From Blastocatellia bacterium UBA7656 (GTDB lineage: Bacteria > Acidobacteriota > Blastocatellia > UBA7656): a stretch of DNA of 64,000 nucleotides. Made by a program: the position numbers and the translations under genes. Below, piece after piece: positions 27,261 to 34,210 of this stretch (position 1 is the first letter of the stretch; each line of letters starts with the position of its first letter). The notes under the pieces are model-generated. The model did not search any database. It was not told where the DNA came from and saw nothing but the letters and a program-made list of their open reading frames with translations. The DNA is taken from assembly GCA_002483445.1 (NCBI GenBank), contig DLHY01000004.1, forward strand, positions 29,236-93,235, written 5' to 3'.

Positions 27261-27629
27261 CTAAGACTCGGTCGGATAGCCAAGCTCGCGCCATCGTTTC
27301 CATCCGCCGTCCATCGAGATGACTCGCGTGTAGCCCATCTTTTGGAGCGAGTCGGCCGCAAGAGCCGAGCGATACCCTCCTCCGCAGTAGAGGATGATCT
27401 CGGCATTATGATCGGGAATAGTCGTTTCGATATCGCGCTCGATTATTCCGCGACCCAAGTGAATGGCGCCCGCTGCGCGGCCTGATAGCCATTCGTTGTC
27501 TTCGCGCACATCGATGAAGTGAAACTCTTCGCCCGCTTCCTGACGGCGGCGGACTTCTTCAGGCGTGGTTTCGCGTATGCGGCTTTTCGAGTCGTTTACT
27601 ATTTTCAGAAATCCTTCCGAGTGTTTCAT
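27261..27629 (-). CDS. rhodanese-like sulfurtransferase
   Basis: Single-domain rhodanese of 122 residues: FIDVREDNEWLSGRAAGAIHLGRGIIERDI is the N-terminal half, and active Cys is in LYCGGGYRSALAADSLQKMGY, ending MDGGWKRW. Cytoplasmic; moves sulphane sulphur or binds thiol compounds. Start ATG 27629 has AGGAGCG a few bases upstream. Confidence 0.92.
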   Translation of the reverse strand: MKHSEGFLKIVNDSKSRIRETTPEEVRRRQEAGEEFHFIDVREDNEWLSGRAAGAIHLGRGIIERDIETTIPDHNAEIILYCGGGYRSALAADSLQKMGYTRVISMDGGWKRWRELGYPTES

Positions 27630-27712
27630 CCTTCGCTCCTTTCTTCGCTATGATAACGAAGCAGTCGCTCGCCTGCAATTTGGGCGCGCGCACAGGGTTC
27701 GACACTCCGAAT

Positions 27713-27892
27713 TTATTCATCGTAATGGCTGAGAAAAAGTTTGCCTTCGTAGTCAATCAAAGCGAGGCGCACCTGATCGAGCCAACCTCGTCTGCCGAGA
27801 ACATTGCGCGGGAAGCCATAAAGCTCGGCAAAGTAGATCGTCGTGTCAATCTCCAGACCGAGAGTTATCAGCTTTACTTCATGACCATAAGC
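27713..27892 (-). pseudogene. retropepsin-like protein, C-terminal half, separated by the hsp20 element
   Basis: The frame reads GHEVKLITLGLEIDTTIYFAEL, then RNVLGRRGWLDQVRLALIDYEGK and LFLSHYDE. RNVLGRRGWLDRVRLGLIDYEGKL-like text is the C-terminus of retropepsin-like aspartic protease proteins. It has no start of its own: it is the direct continuation of the N-terminal half at 28844-29079, cut at the codons for AY|GHEV, and the insertion leaves its upstream bases as the terminal repeat of the element. The ORF is open from a TTG at 27943 inside the element but that is coincidence. Confidence 0.85.
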
Positions 27893-27910
27893 GGCTTTGC
27901 ACCTAAAGTC
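27893..27910 (+). repeat. left terminal inverted repeat of the hsp20 element
   Basis: GGCTTTGCACCTAAAGTC, matching the right end in 17 of 18 positions (A/G difference at position 13). Confidence 0.85.
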
Positions 27911-27973
27911 TGATTCTGACGTTACTTTTGGTTCAAGTGCCAATTCTGAACCAGAAGTAAAATTGCACCAACC

Positions 27974-28002
27974 TTGACATTACCGCTTATTAGGCATAGG
28001 GT
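27974..28002 (+). promoter_or_regulatory. promoter of hsp20
   Basis: TTGACA at 27974-27979, 17 bases, then TAGGGT at 27997-28002; the -35 box is consensus. It lies inside the element and 95 bases ahead of the start, so the gene carries its own promoter. No CIRCE operator or ROSE-like thermosensor was seen in the 95-base leader by eye. Confidence 0.55.
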
Positions 28003-28097
28003 TGTTCAGAACCGAGTCTAGCTTACTCTCTTTTTCAGCTTCCCTGGAATTCTCCAGCCCATCTGAATCCAACAGCTCACCTTCAAAGGAGCTAACA

Positions 28098-28598
28098 ATG
28101 ATCAATACAGGAACTGCAACCGCCCCAGCACGAAATAGACTGTTGCAAAACAGGCTAAACCGCCTTTTCGAGGAAACATTCGGACAGTTTGCCGCGCAGA
28201 CCCCTGTCAGCGAAGAGTCTGGCGCCTTCACAGCTTGGACACCGCCATGTGACATATACGAGACGGATAAGAATATCGTCATAAAGATGGAGCTACCAGA
28301 AGTGCAGACAGAGAACGTCTCCGTCACGTTTGATAACAACGTGCTCACGATCAACGGAGTGAGAAAAGCAGAGGAGGTAAAAGGGCAGAGCTATCACCGC
28401 AGTGAGCGAAGCTATGGCCAGTTCTTGCGTAGCTTCACACTCCCTCCCTTTGTCGACACGAAGAATATCGCCGCTGAGTTCAAGGAGGGAATGCTCTTAG
28501 TAACCCTGCCAAAAGTGGAAGAAGCCAAGGCCAAGCAAATCGAAGTGAAGGTCAGAGGACCAGAGAATGCGCCAGTTCTGCCGGCTGCCACGGGCTAA
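28098..28598 (+). CDS. small heat-shock protein, Hsp20/IbpA type
   Basis: The alpha-crystallin domain covers about residues 50-145: WTPPCDIYETDKNIVIKMELP, ENVSVTFDNNVLTINGVRKAEE, SERSYGQFLRSFTLPPFVD and FKEGMLLVTLPK (conserved GxLxxxLPK near the end). N-terminal arm (1-45) and C-terminal tail (KVRGPENAPVLP, with the V-L-P element that docks a neighbouring subunit) are both there. It forms oligomeric chaperones that hold unfolded proteins. ATG 28098 chosen because AAGGAG lies seven bases before it. The gene is the only one on the inserted element. Confidence 0.95.
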   Translation: MINTGTATAPARNRLLQNRLNRLFEETFGQFAAQTPVSEESGAFTAWTPPCDIYETDKNIVIKMELPEVQTENVSVTFDNNVLTINGVRKAEEVKGQSYHRSERSYGQFLRSFTLPPFVDTKNIAAEFKEGMLLVTLPKVEEAKAKQIEVKVRGPENAPVLPAATG

Positions 28599-28824
28599 TT
28601 CTCGCCAGACGAGCCGTTGGAGATTTCCAACTCGGCCTTCCATAAGATGGCTGCTAAAGGAAGTCTAAAACGACAGATCTTCTGATTTCGGGAGGGCGGC
28701 TAAGTCTGCCCTCTCGAATACACAAAAGCTATAAAATCTTCAAGAATGGATTAAATAACCCCGCTTTGATAAGGGGGTTATCCTCAAACTTTCGACTCAA
28801 CCTACCGACTTTTAGTTCAAAAGC

Positions 28825-28842
28825 GACTTCAGGTGCAAAGCC
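28825..28842 (-). repeat. right terminal inverted repeat of the hsp20 element
   Basis: Read on the minus strand: GGCTTTGCACCTGAAGTC. The bases AACATAAGC that follow in + orientation repeat the left flank. Confidence 0.85.
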
Positions 28843-28843
28843 A

Positions 28844-29079
28844 ACATAAGCGATGAAAGAGCCGGTCGCAGTGCCTATCCTCTGCTTTGTGCCGCGTTCG
28901 CTTTCGATGCCAAGTTCTTCGCCATGCTCGCGTTGAAAAATGCAGAAGCTCGCACCTGCGTCGAGTTTGGTCTTAACGCGAGTTTGTTTCCCTGTGTGGC
29001 TGAGAATTGCGTCGAATGAAATGCCTTCGAATCCGGTATCATACTCGTGAAGCAGGCGAAAGGTAAGCTGATGCGACAC
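28844..29079 (-). pseudogene. retropepsin-like protein, N-terminal half
   Basis: Starts MSHQLTFRLLHEYDTGFEG and carries KTKLDAGASFCIFQREHGEELGIE, in which DAGA replaces the usual D(T/S)GA of the catalytic Asp loop. It ends GTATGSFIAY at the element boundary; past this the frame runs into element sequence (VGFAPEVAFEL...) to a stop at 28729. Removing the element joins it to GHEVKLITL at 27892 in frame, giving a 134-residue protein typical of retropepsin-like family members. A gene for a DUF5678 protein lies three bases upstream, its usual partner. Confidence 0.85.
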
Positions 29080-29082
29080 TCT

Positions 29083-29337
29083 TTACCATCCTCCGAATGG
29101 CAAGTCCGGCTCTTTTTCCATAAGCACGACGAGCGGGAGCGCATCGCCAAGCTCTGCGACTTTTTCATGCGCTTCCCGATAAACCGCTTTTGCATCCGCG
29201 CCGTGACTGAGCAGGTTATCGCCAACGAGGGCCACCCATTGCCCAGCGTACTTCTCGCGGTTCTCAACCAGCCACTTTTGCTCAAGAGCGTAAAGCGCGG
29301 TGGAAGTTTTCGATTTATCTGAAATCAGCGTTGACAT
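29083..29337 (-). CDS. DUF5678 family protein
   Basis: From ATG at 29335-29337 the product has 84 residues: KWLVENREKYAGQWVALVGDNLLSHGADAKAVYREAHEK, then LPLVVLMEKEPDLPFGGW. The YAGQWVAL...G..LLSHG and P..PFGGW blocks are those of DUF5678. Such genes commonly lie directly upstream of retropepsin-like genes; here the partner is disrupted, so this is left without it. Confidence 0.8.
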   Translation of the reverse strand: MSTLISDKSKTSTALYALEQKWLVENREKYAGQWVALVGDNLLSHGADAKAVYREAHEKVAELGDALPLVVLMEKEPDLPFGGW

Positions 29338-29578
29338 CGCTTTCACCTCTGCCGGTCAGTCTAGCACGGACTCATTATCAACGCACTCTTCGATTCTAGA
29401 TCGCGCTGAATGCCTCTCGCATCCACGCGGGAGCGAAAGCAGAAATCGGGAGACCATTTGCAAAACGCCAGAGTTTTTTTCGGGGGCAGGATGAATAAAA
29501 TCGCCACAGCCGTTTGACCTCAATTCGATGTTCAATAATCGGTGGAAGTGCGTTCATTCGCCCGGTTAAAATTCGGCT

Positions 29579-30643
29579 ATGAACAACCTGCCAACTATTG
29601 CTGAAATGCAAAAAGCCTTTGAGAGCCGCGACGCTTCTTATGACGGAGTTTTTTTCATAGGAGTGCGAACCACAGGCATATTCTGTCGGCCCTCCTGCGC
29701 GGCGAGAAAACCCCTGTTGAAGAATATCGAATACTTCAACAATGTCCGCGAAGCTCTCTTTGCGGGATACCGGCCCTGCAAGCGTTGTCGCCCTCTCGAA
29801 GTAAACGGCCAGCCACCCGCGTGGGTCGAACCGCTGCTCACTAAAATAGATCAATCGCCCGAAGAACGAATCAAAGACAGCGATCTTCGTGAGTTTGGCA
29901 TTGATCCGGCCCGCGCTCGCAGGCATTTTCTTCGCCACTACGGGATGACCTTTCAGGCTTACTGTCGGGCGCGACGCATGGGAGTGGCTCTTGATCAGAT
30001 TCGACAGGGAGCAGAAATCGATGACGTGGTTTTAGGCAACGGGTACGAATCTCACAGCGGATTCCGAGAGGCATTTGCGCGCACGTTCGGACGGCCACCG
30101 GGCAAGAGCCGCGACGCCGACTGCATAGTTTTAGCCTGGATCGAAAGCCCGGTCGGGCCGCTCATCGCCGGAGCCAACGCCGAGGGCGTGTGCCTGCTCG
30201 AATTCACCGACCGGAGGATGATGGAAGCGCAGTTCACCACTCTGAGAAAACGTTTCTCCTCGGCGATAGTCCCCGGCGAAAATGATCACATACTCAGATT
30301 GAAAGCGGAACTCAAAGACTACTTTGCGGGCAAGCTCAAGGAATTTCGACTGCCTCTCGTTTATCCGGGAAGCCCTTTTCAAACGCAGGTGTGGGATCAA
30401 CTCCTTCGCATCCCTTACGGCGAAACGATCTCTTACGAAGAACTTGCGCGCCGCATCTCGTCGCCAAAAGCCGTGCGCGCCGTCGGCCACGCGAACGGAC
30501 TCAATCGCATAGCGATAATCATTCCGTGCCATCGAGTCGTCAATAAAGATGGCAAGCTCGGCGGCTATGGCGGCGGGCTGTGGAGAAAACAATTCCTGCT
30601 CGATCTCGAACGCGGTCAGCCTTCGACTCTGTTCGCTCGCTGA
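29579..30643 (+). CDS. ada: bifunctional Ada: methylated-DNA repair protein and transcription regulator
   Basis: Residues 1-75 hold the Ada zinc site with Cys36, Cys40, Cys67 and Cys70 (FCRPSC ... YRPCKRC), which takes methyl groups from phosphotriesters. Residues 80-180 are AraC-type DNA binding (ARRHFLRHYGMTFQAYCRARRMG). Residues 185-354 are the O6-methylguanine methyltransferase with catalytic Cys near 317 in IIPCHRVVNKDG, followed by GGYGGGLWRKQFLLDLE. Normal Ada length. It repairs alkylated DNA and activates the adaptive response when methylated. An Ada target site was not identified. Confidence 0.96.
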   Translation: MNNLPTIAEMQKAFESRDASYDGVFFIGVRTTGIFCRPSCAARKPLLKNIEYFNNVREALFAGYRPCKRCRPLEVNGQPPAWVEPLLTKIDQSPEERIKDSDLREFGIDPARARRHFLRHYGMTFQAYCRARRMGVALDQIRQGAEIDDVVLGNGYESHSGFREAFARTFGRPPGKSRDADCIVLAWIESPVGPLIAGANAEGVCLLEFTDRRMMEAQFTTLRKRFSSAIVPGENDHILRLKAELKDYFAGKLKEFRLPLVYPGSPFQTQVWDQLLRIPYGETISYEELARRISSPKAVRAVGHANGLNRIAIIIPCHRVVNKDGKLGGYGGGLWRKQFLLDLERGQPSTLFAR

Positions 30644-30668
30644 TAAGGGGTGCGGATCGCAAAAGAAG

Positions 30669-30735
30669 TTCGTAGTCCCGCCTTGAGGCGGAAGTATTAG
30701 CGAACGAAACTTCCGGCTGAAGCCGGTGCTACGAA
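30669..30735. repeat. double hairpin flanked by inverted TTCGTAG/CTACGAA
   Basis: CCGCCTTGAGGCGG (30678-30691) and CCGGCTGAAGCCGG (30713-30726) are each hairpins; the outer TTCGTAG (30669-30675) and CTACGAA (30729-30735) pair with each other. It lies in the gap between ada and the SH3 gene and looks like a palindromic repeat unit of the REP class. Confidence 0.7.
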
Positions 30736-30829
30736 CCGGACATTTTCTTCAATGCTGTGGAACGACGCTCACGCATTGAAACCTCTTTCCTCTTGTCTTT
30801 CCCTGCTTCAACCCATAACCTTTCTCATC

Positions 30830-31816
30830 ATGCGCACAAAATTTTATCGACTCATCGTCCCGCTTCTTTTCATTACGATTTTCTTTTCACTGAACTCAAG
30901 AGCGTCGCAGCAGTCGACGGAGAAACTGAGAATCATCATCGCATCAGGCGTCCGACTGCGGGCCGCTCCGACGAGCGCGGCTTCAGAAATCGCAAGGCTC
31001 GGCATCGGCGCGGTGGTCAGGGAACTCAATCAATCGATCAACAGGGAACGGGTCGGCGACACCGAAGAACACTGGTATGAGGTCGTCGCTTCGGACGGCA
31101 AGCAGGGATGGGTCTTCGGAGCTTTCGCCCTTGTGTTCGACACTTCGACGCGCGTCGAGCTTTACCGAAAGATCGCTTCCGAAAGATTGAAAATCGAAAA
31201 CGCGACGTTCGCTGAATGGAGCGACTTTGAAAAATTTCTCTCGAAAGCAATAATGGAAATCAAACAGACCGACGCTCTGGCCGAGCTTGAATTCGCGCGA
31301 CTCGTCGCCACGAAACGCGCGGCTGAATCGATCCCGTCCGACCGCCAACAGGAACCTCTGTATCAAAACTGGATCAAGGCGCGCGAAAAGAGCGTCGTCT
31401 ACAGCGAACCTGCGGGCCAGTGGTTCGTGCGCTCTGACCTCTTCTGGGAGTTGCAGAAGAAATACAGCGCGCTCGCAATTGCCGAGCAAATCGCGTGGAC
31501 GGCGGCGAACAATCCTCTGCCCGGAGAGTGCGAAGGCTATATCCCATGTCACCTCTACTCTTTCAATCAGGGCGAGGGCCGCTACTTGAAACTTTATCCG
31601 CAAGGCCCGCACACAAACGAAGCTGTCGATAATCTGGCCGAGCAGCTTGAGCAATTCGTCAAGGACATCAAGACCGCCGCTCCGCCGGATGCGACGGATC
31701 GCGGGGAAGCGCAAAAATCGCTTCGTGAACTTCGCGCGGCGGTGACAAAAACCGCTGCTCAGAAAAAGGCCGTCGTGTTGAGGCAGCTTGACGCGCTTGA
31801 AAAATATTACCGATGA
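30830..31816 (+). CDS. exported SH3-domain (bacterial type) protein
   Basis: Start ATG 30830 gives a signal peptide (FYRLIVPLLFITIFFSLNS, then RASQQ). Residues 30-105 are an SH3b domain: SGVRLRAAPTSAASEIARLGIGAVVRELNQS and HWYEVVASDGKQGWVFGAFA. The remaining ~220 residues are helical without known motif (EIKQTDALAELEFARLVATKRA). SH3b domains bind peptidoglycan or cell-surface ligands. Overlap of four bases with the next gene (ATGA). Confidence 0.85.
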   Translation: MRTKFYRLIVPLLFITIFFSLNSRASQQSTEKLRIIIASGVRLRAAPTSAASEIARLGIGAVVRELNQSINRERVGDTEEHWYEVVASDGKQGWVFGAFALVFDTSTRVELYRKIASERLKIENATFAEWSDFEKFLSKAIMEIKQTDALAELEFARLVATKRAAESIPSDRQQEPLYQNWIKAREKSVVYSEPAGQWFVRSDLFWELQKKYSALAIAEQIAWTAANNPLPGECEGYIPCHLYSFNQGEGRYLKLYPQGPHTNEAVDNLAEQLEQFVKDIKTAAPPDATDRGEAQKSLRELRAAVTKTAAQKKAVVLRQLDALEKYYR

Positions 31817-32157
31817 GCAGAAGCGATGAAAAATCCGTGTGGATCGGGCGAGCTTCTGACGGTTCAATCGTGACGGAAGGCGAATTGAATTCCGAAAACG
31901 CCATCGAGTTCGAATCGTTTTTGCGAACGGTCGAAGCTCACAGCAAGACGATCACGCTCGATCTCCTGGCTCTCGACATCGAAGACGGAGTAGCTCTTGC
32001 AACAACCGTGAACGCTTTGCGCGAGCTTCGCGCCCGCGCCGCTCGTGTGATAATCAGAGGAGCGCCTCAGCTTCTCGGCCACAATCTTTATCGACTCGGC
32101 CTGCTCGAAAGCCTTGAGCTTGTCGATATGCGAGAGGATGAACCCTCCGGATTTTAG
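31813..32157 (+). CDS. STAS-like domain protein
   Basis: A 114-residue product with the alternating strand/helix outline of STAS domains: SIVTEGELNSENAIEFESFL, KTITLDLLALDIEDGVALATTVNAL and VIIRGAPQLLGHNLYRLGLLESLELVDM. STAS proteins act as anti-anti-sigma factors or regulatory modules; the phospho-Ser site is not clear (LDLLALD in place of the usual DLSxLxxIDSSG). ATGA overlap with the SH3b gene. Confidence 0.65.
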   Translation: MSRSDEKSVWIGRASDGSIVTEGELNSENAIEFESFLRTVEAHSKTITLDLLALDIEDGVALATTVNALRELRARAARVIIRGAPQLLGHNLYRLGLLESLELVDMREDEPSGF

Positions 32158-32174
32158 CGGGCGGTGGTCGGTGT

Positions 32175-32261
32175 AGGGAACAGGGAACAGGGAACAGGGA
32201 ACAGGGAGGAAATATCCGGGTCTGTTACCCGTTGACTTCTGACTTCTGACTTCTGACTTCT
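32175..32261. repeat. two heptamer arrays upstream of pfkA
   Basis: AGGGAAC repeated about four times (32175-32208), then GACTTCT four times exactly (32234-32261). Both have period 7. The second ends just before TACCTTCGGAGGAG, the ribosome binding site of pfkA. Confidence 0.9.
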
Positions 32262-32281
32262 ACCTTCGGAGGAGTCGTAAC

Positions 32282-33382
32282 ATGGCTTTAGGGATAAGAC
32301 GAATCGGAGTGCTGACGGGCGGGGGCGATGCGCCGGGACTCAATGCCGTGCTTCGCGCGGTCGTGAAAACCGCCATACGGGCTTATGGCTGGGAAGTCGT
32401 AGGCATAGAAGATTCATTTGAAGGCTTGTTGGGACAGACCAACACGCGAAGGCTTACGGTCGAAGATGTGCGCGGACTCCTGCCTCGCGGAGGAACCATA
32501 CTCGGCTCGGTCAACAAAGGCGCGTTCGTCGTCGAGATGATCGAAGGCCGTCGGGTCATAAACGAAGCGGCTTACCGGGAGGCGGCGGAAAATTATCGCC
32601 GTTTGGGATTCGATGCGCTCGTCGTCATCGGAGGAGACGGAACCCAACTCATCGCGCATGAAATTTCCAAACTCGGCGTGCGCGTGGTCGGTGTGCCAAA
32701 AACTATAGACAACGATCTGGTTGGAACCGATCTGACTTTCGGATTCGACACCGCGCTCGATATAGCGACCGACGCGCTCGATCGCCTTCACACTACGGCT
32801 GAAAGCCATGATCGGGTGATGCTGCTCGAAGTGATGGGCCGTCATGTCGGATGGATCGCGCTTCAATCAGGCATAGCGGGCGGCGCGGACGCGATACTCA
32901 TACCGGAAATTCCTTTTCATCTGGAGAAGATCGCCGCAAAAGTCCGCGAGCGCGAAGCTGCGGGAAGAAAATTTTCGATCATCGTGGTTGCCGAAGGAGC
33001 GAAGCCTGCGGGCGGCACGGAGATTTATCAGGAGACGGGCAGCGCGCAAAAGCCCGCGCGTCTGGGCGGCATAGCGGAGCGCGTGGCGCGCGATCTTTCG
33101 CGCATCACAGGCAAAGACACTCGCGTAGTGGTGCTTGGACATTTGCAGCGCGGCGGATCGCCCACATCTTTTGATCGCGTGCTTGCGTCGTGTTACGGCT
33201 CGGCTGCGGTGCGCGCCATCGCGCAGGAGAAGTTCGGTCACATTGTCTCGTGGAGCAGCAATGAAATCGCCACCGTTTTGATGGAAGATTGCGTGGAGAA
33301 GACGAAATCCGTCCCGGCGAATCATTATCTGGTGGGAACGGCCCGCGACCTCGGCATCACCTTCGGCGGAGAAGAAGATTGA
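32282..33382 (+). CDS. pfkA: 6-phosphofructokinase
   Basis: Residues GGGDAPGLNAV, VVIGGDGT, PKTIDNDLVGTDLTFGFDTAL and VMGRHVGWIAL are the PfkA core; it phosphorylates fructose 6-phosphate. Gly120 (GGDG) is the residue of ATP enzymes whereas Lys140 (PKTIDND) is the residue of PPi-type ones, so it belongs to the mixed group (group III). 366 residues, usual length for that group. GGAGGAG is eight to nine bases before ATG. It lies after a heptamer repeat array. Confidence 0.95.
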   Translation: MALGIRRIGVLTGGGDAPGLNAVLRAVVKTAIRAYGWEVVGIEDSFEGLLGQTNTRRLTVEDVRGLLPRGGTILGSVNKGAFVVEMIEGRRVINEAAYREAAENYRRLGFDALVVIGGDGTQLIAHEISKLGVRVVGVPKTIDNDLVGTDLTFGFDTALDIATDALDRLHTTAESHDRVMLLEVMGRHVGWIALQSGIAGGADAILIPEIPFHLEKIAAKVREREAAGRKFSIIVVAEGAKPAGGTEIYQETGSAQKPARLGGIAERVARDLSRITGKDTRVVVLGHLQRGGSPTSFDRVLASCYGSAAVRAIAQEKFGHIVSWSSNEIATVLMEDCVEKTKSVPANHYLVGTARDLGITFGGEED

Positions 33383-33660
33383 AGCTTTCGAACAGCGGCA
33401 ATGAATTTCTTCTTTCGCTTATCGAACTCCTGAGTGCGCTTAAGCGATTCTTACGCAGAAAGTTTCGCCCTCGGCGGTCGTTCGATTTTGATTTCCTTTA
33501 TGTCTTTCAATCTCTTTGCCATTGTATTCTACACGCTTGAGTGCAAAAACCTATTTCATCGGGATTGTAACACCGCCAGCGAATTTGTATCAGTGGGTCT
33601 GACGATCAGTCTGGCAGAAAATGTTCACAACAGTGTGTTTCTAATCTTATCAAGCAACGA
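33383..33660. other. intergenic gap with no recognised feature
   Basis: About 280 bases, relatively AT-rich, between pfkA and the DinB gene (convergent). No coding frame with sense, no hairpin with T-run and no repeat family were seen. Confidence 0.6.
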
Positions 33661-34185
33661 TCATAGATATCTCGCGCGAATGATCTCGCGGTGATGCAGT
33701 TCATGGCCTGCGATCATCCACGCCAAAGCTTTGACACTTACTTCATTGTCGCTCGCCACTCCGCGCCTGTCCCACGCTTCTTCGGACAGATGCCGGAAGA
33801 GATGAATGCTCGCCCGTCTGACATGCTCGAATTCATCGGCGAGATCTTTCATTTCGCACTGGCTGAAAGCGGCATGAGCTACGTAATCATTCTGCTCGAA
33901 TCCGGCGAGCGGCGTCTCGTCATTGCGCGCGAACCTGAGCGCGCGGTATGCGAATATGCGCTCGGTGTCGATCAAGTGACCCACTACTTCCTTGATGCTC
34001 CACTTGTCGGGCGCGTATCGCGAATCGGATTGAGCCGCGGAGAGTCCCCGAAGCAAAGCCAGCGTCTCATCGATCTGCTGATTGAGGATGTCGAGGATAT
34101 CTCCATCTGAGACGAGGCTGATATATTTCTCATAGTAAGGAGCGTACTCGTTCGTATCAGGGCGAGTGATTATTGATTTCGTCAT
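33661..34185 (-). CDS. DinB family protein
   Basis: DinB/YfiT-like four-helix bundle: metal His in DKWSIKEVVGHLIDTERIFAYRALRFARND (near residue 65) and the pair HELHH in WMIAGHELHHREII at the end. Product length 174 residues from ATG 34185, chosen because the frame above it has no family match. DinB proteins bind a metal and act as thiol transferases or hydrolases; the exact role is unknown. Confidence 0.9.
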   Translation of the reverse strand: MTKSIITRPDTNEYAPYYEKYISLVSDGDILDILNQQIDETLALLRGLSAAQSDSRYAPDKWSIKEVVGHLIDTERIFAYRALRFARNDETPLAGFEQNDYVAHAAFSQCEMKDLADEFEHVRRASIHLFRHLSEEAWDRRGVASDNEVSVKALAWMIAGHELHHREIIRARYL

Positions 34186-34210
34186 TGTGAGAACCTTTTC
34201 CTTTTCTGTT

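Larger units (their letters stand above)
27893..28842. mobile_element. hsp20-carrying element with terminal inverted repeats, no transposase
   Basis: Left end GGCTTTGCACCTAAAGTC (27893-27910) and right end, read on the minus strand, GGCTTTGCACCTGAAGTC (28842-28825): 17 of 18 bases match. Left flank ACCATAAGC, right flank AACATAAGC (8 of 9 match; 7 bp identical), as expected of a target duplication with one change. The 950-bp interior has one complete gene, hsp20, with its own promoter, and no transposase. The element sits inside a retropepsin-like gene. Such passenger elements move only if a transposase recognises their ends. TIR and 8-9-bp duplication are reminiscent of ISL3- or Tn-type elements, but family is not proven. 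Confidence 0.8.

Noticed and set aside
27713..27943. Separate small gene of 76 codons starting in the hsp20 element
   Set aside because: Its first 17 residues are element end sequence; the rest is the tail of the disrupted retropepsin-like gene.
29396..29938. Minus-strand frame of 180 codons opposite the ada start
   Set aside because: It overlaps the zinc-site codons of ada and has no motif; judged a shadow.
32175..32261. Possible CRISPR array because of short repeats
   Set aside because: Units are 7 bases without spacers and no cas genes are near; it is a heptamer tandem array.
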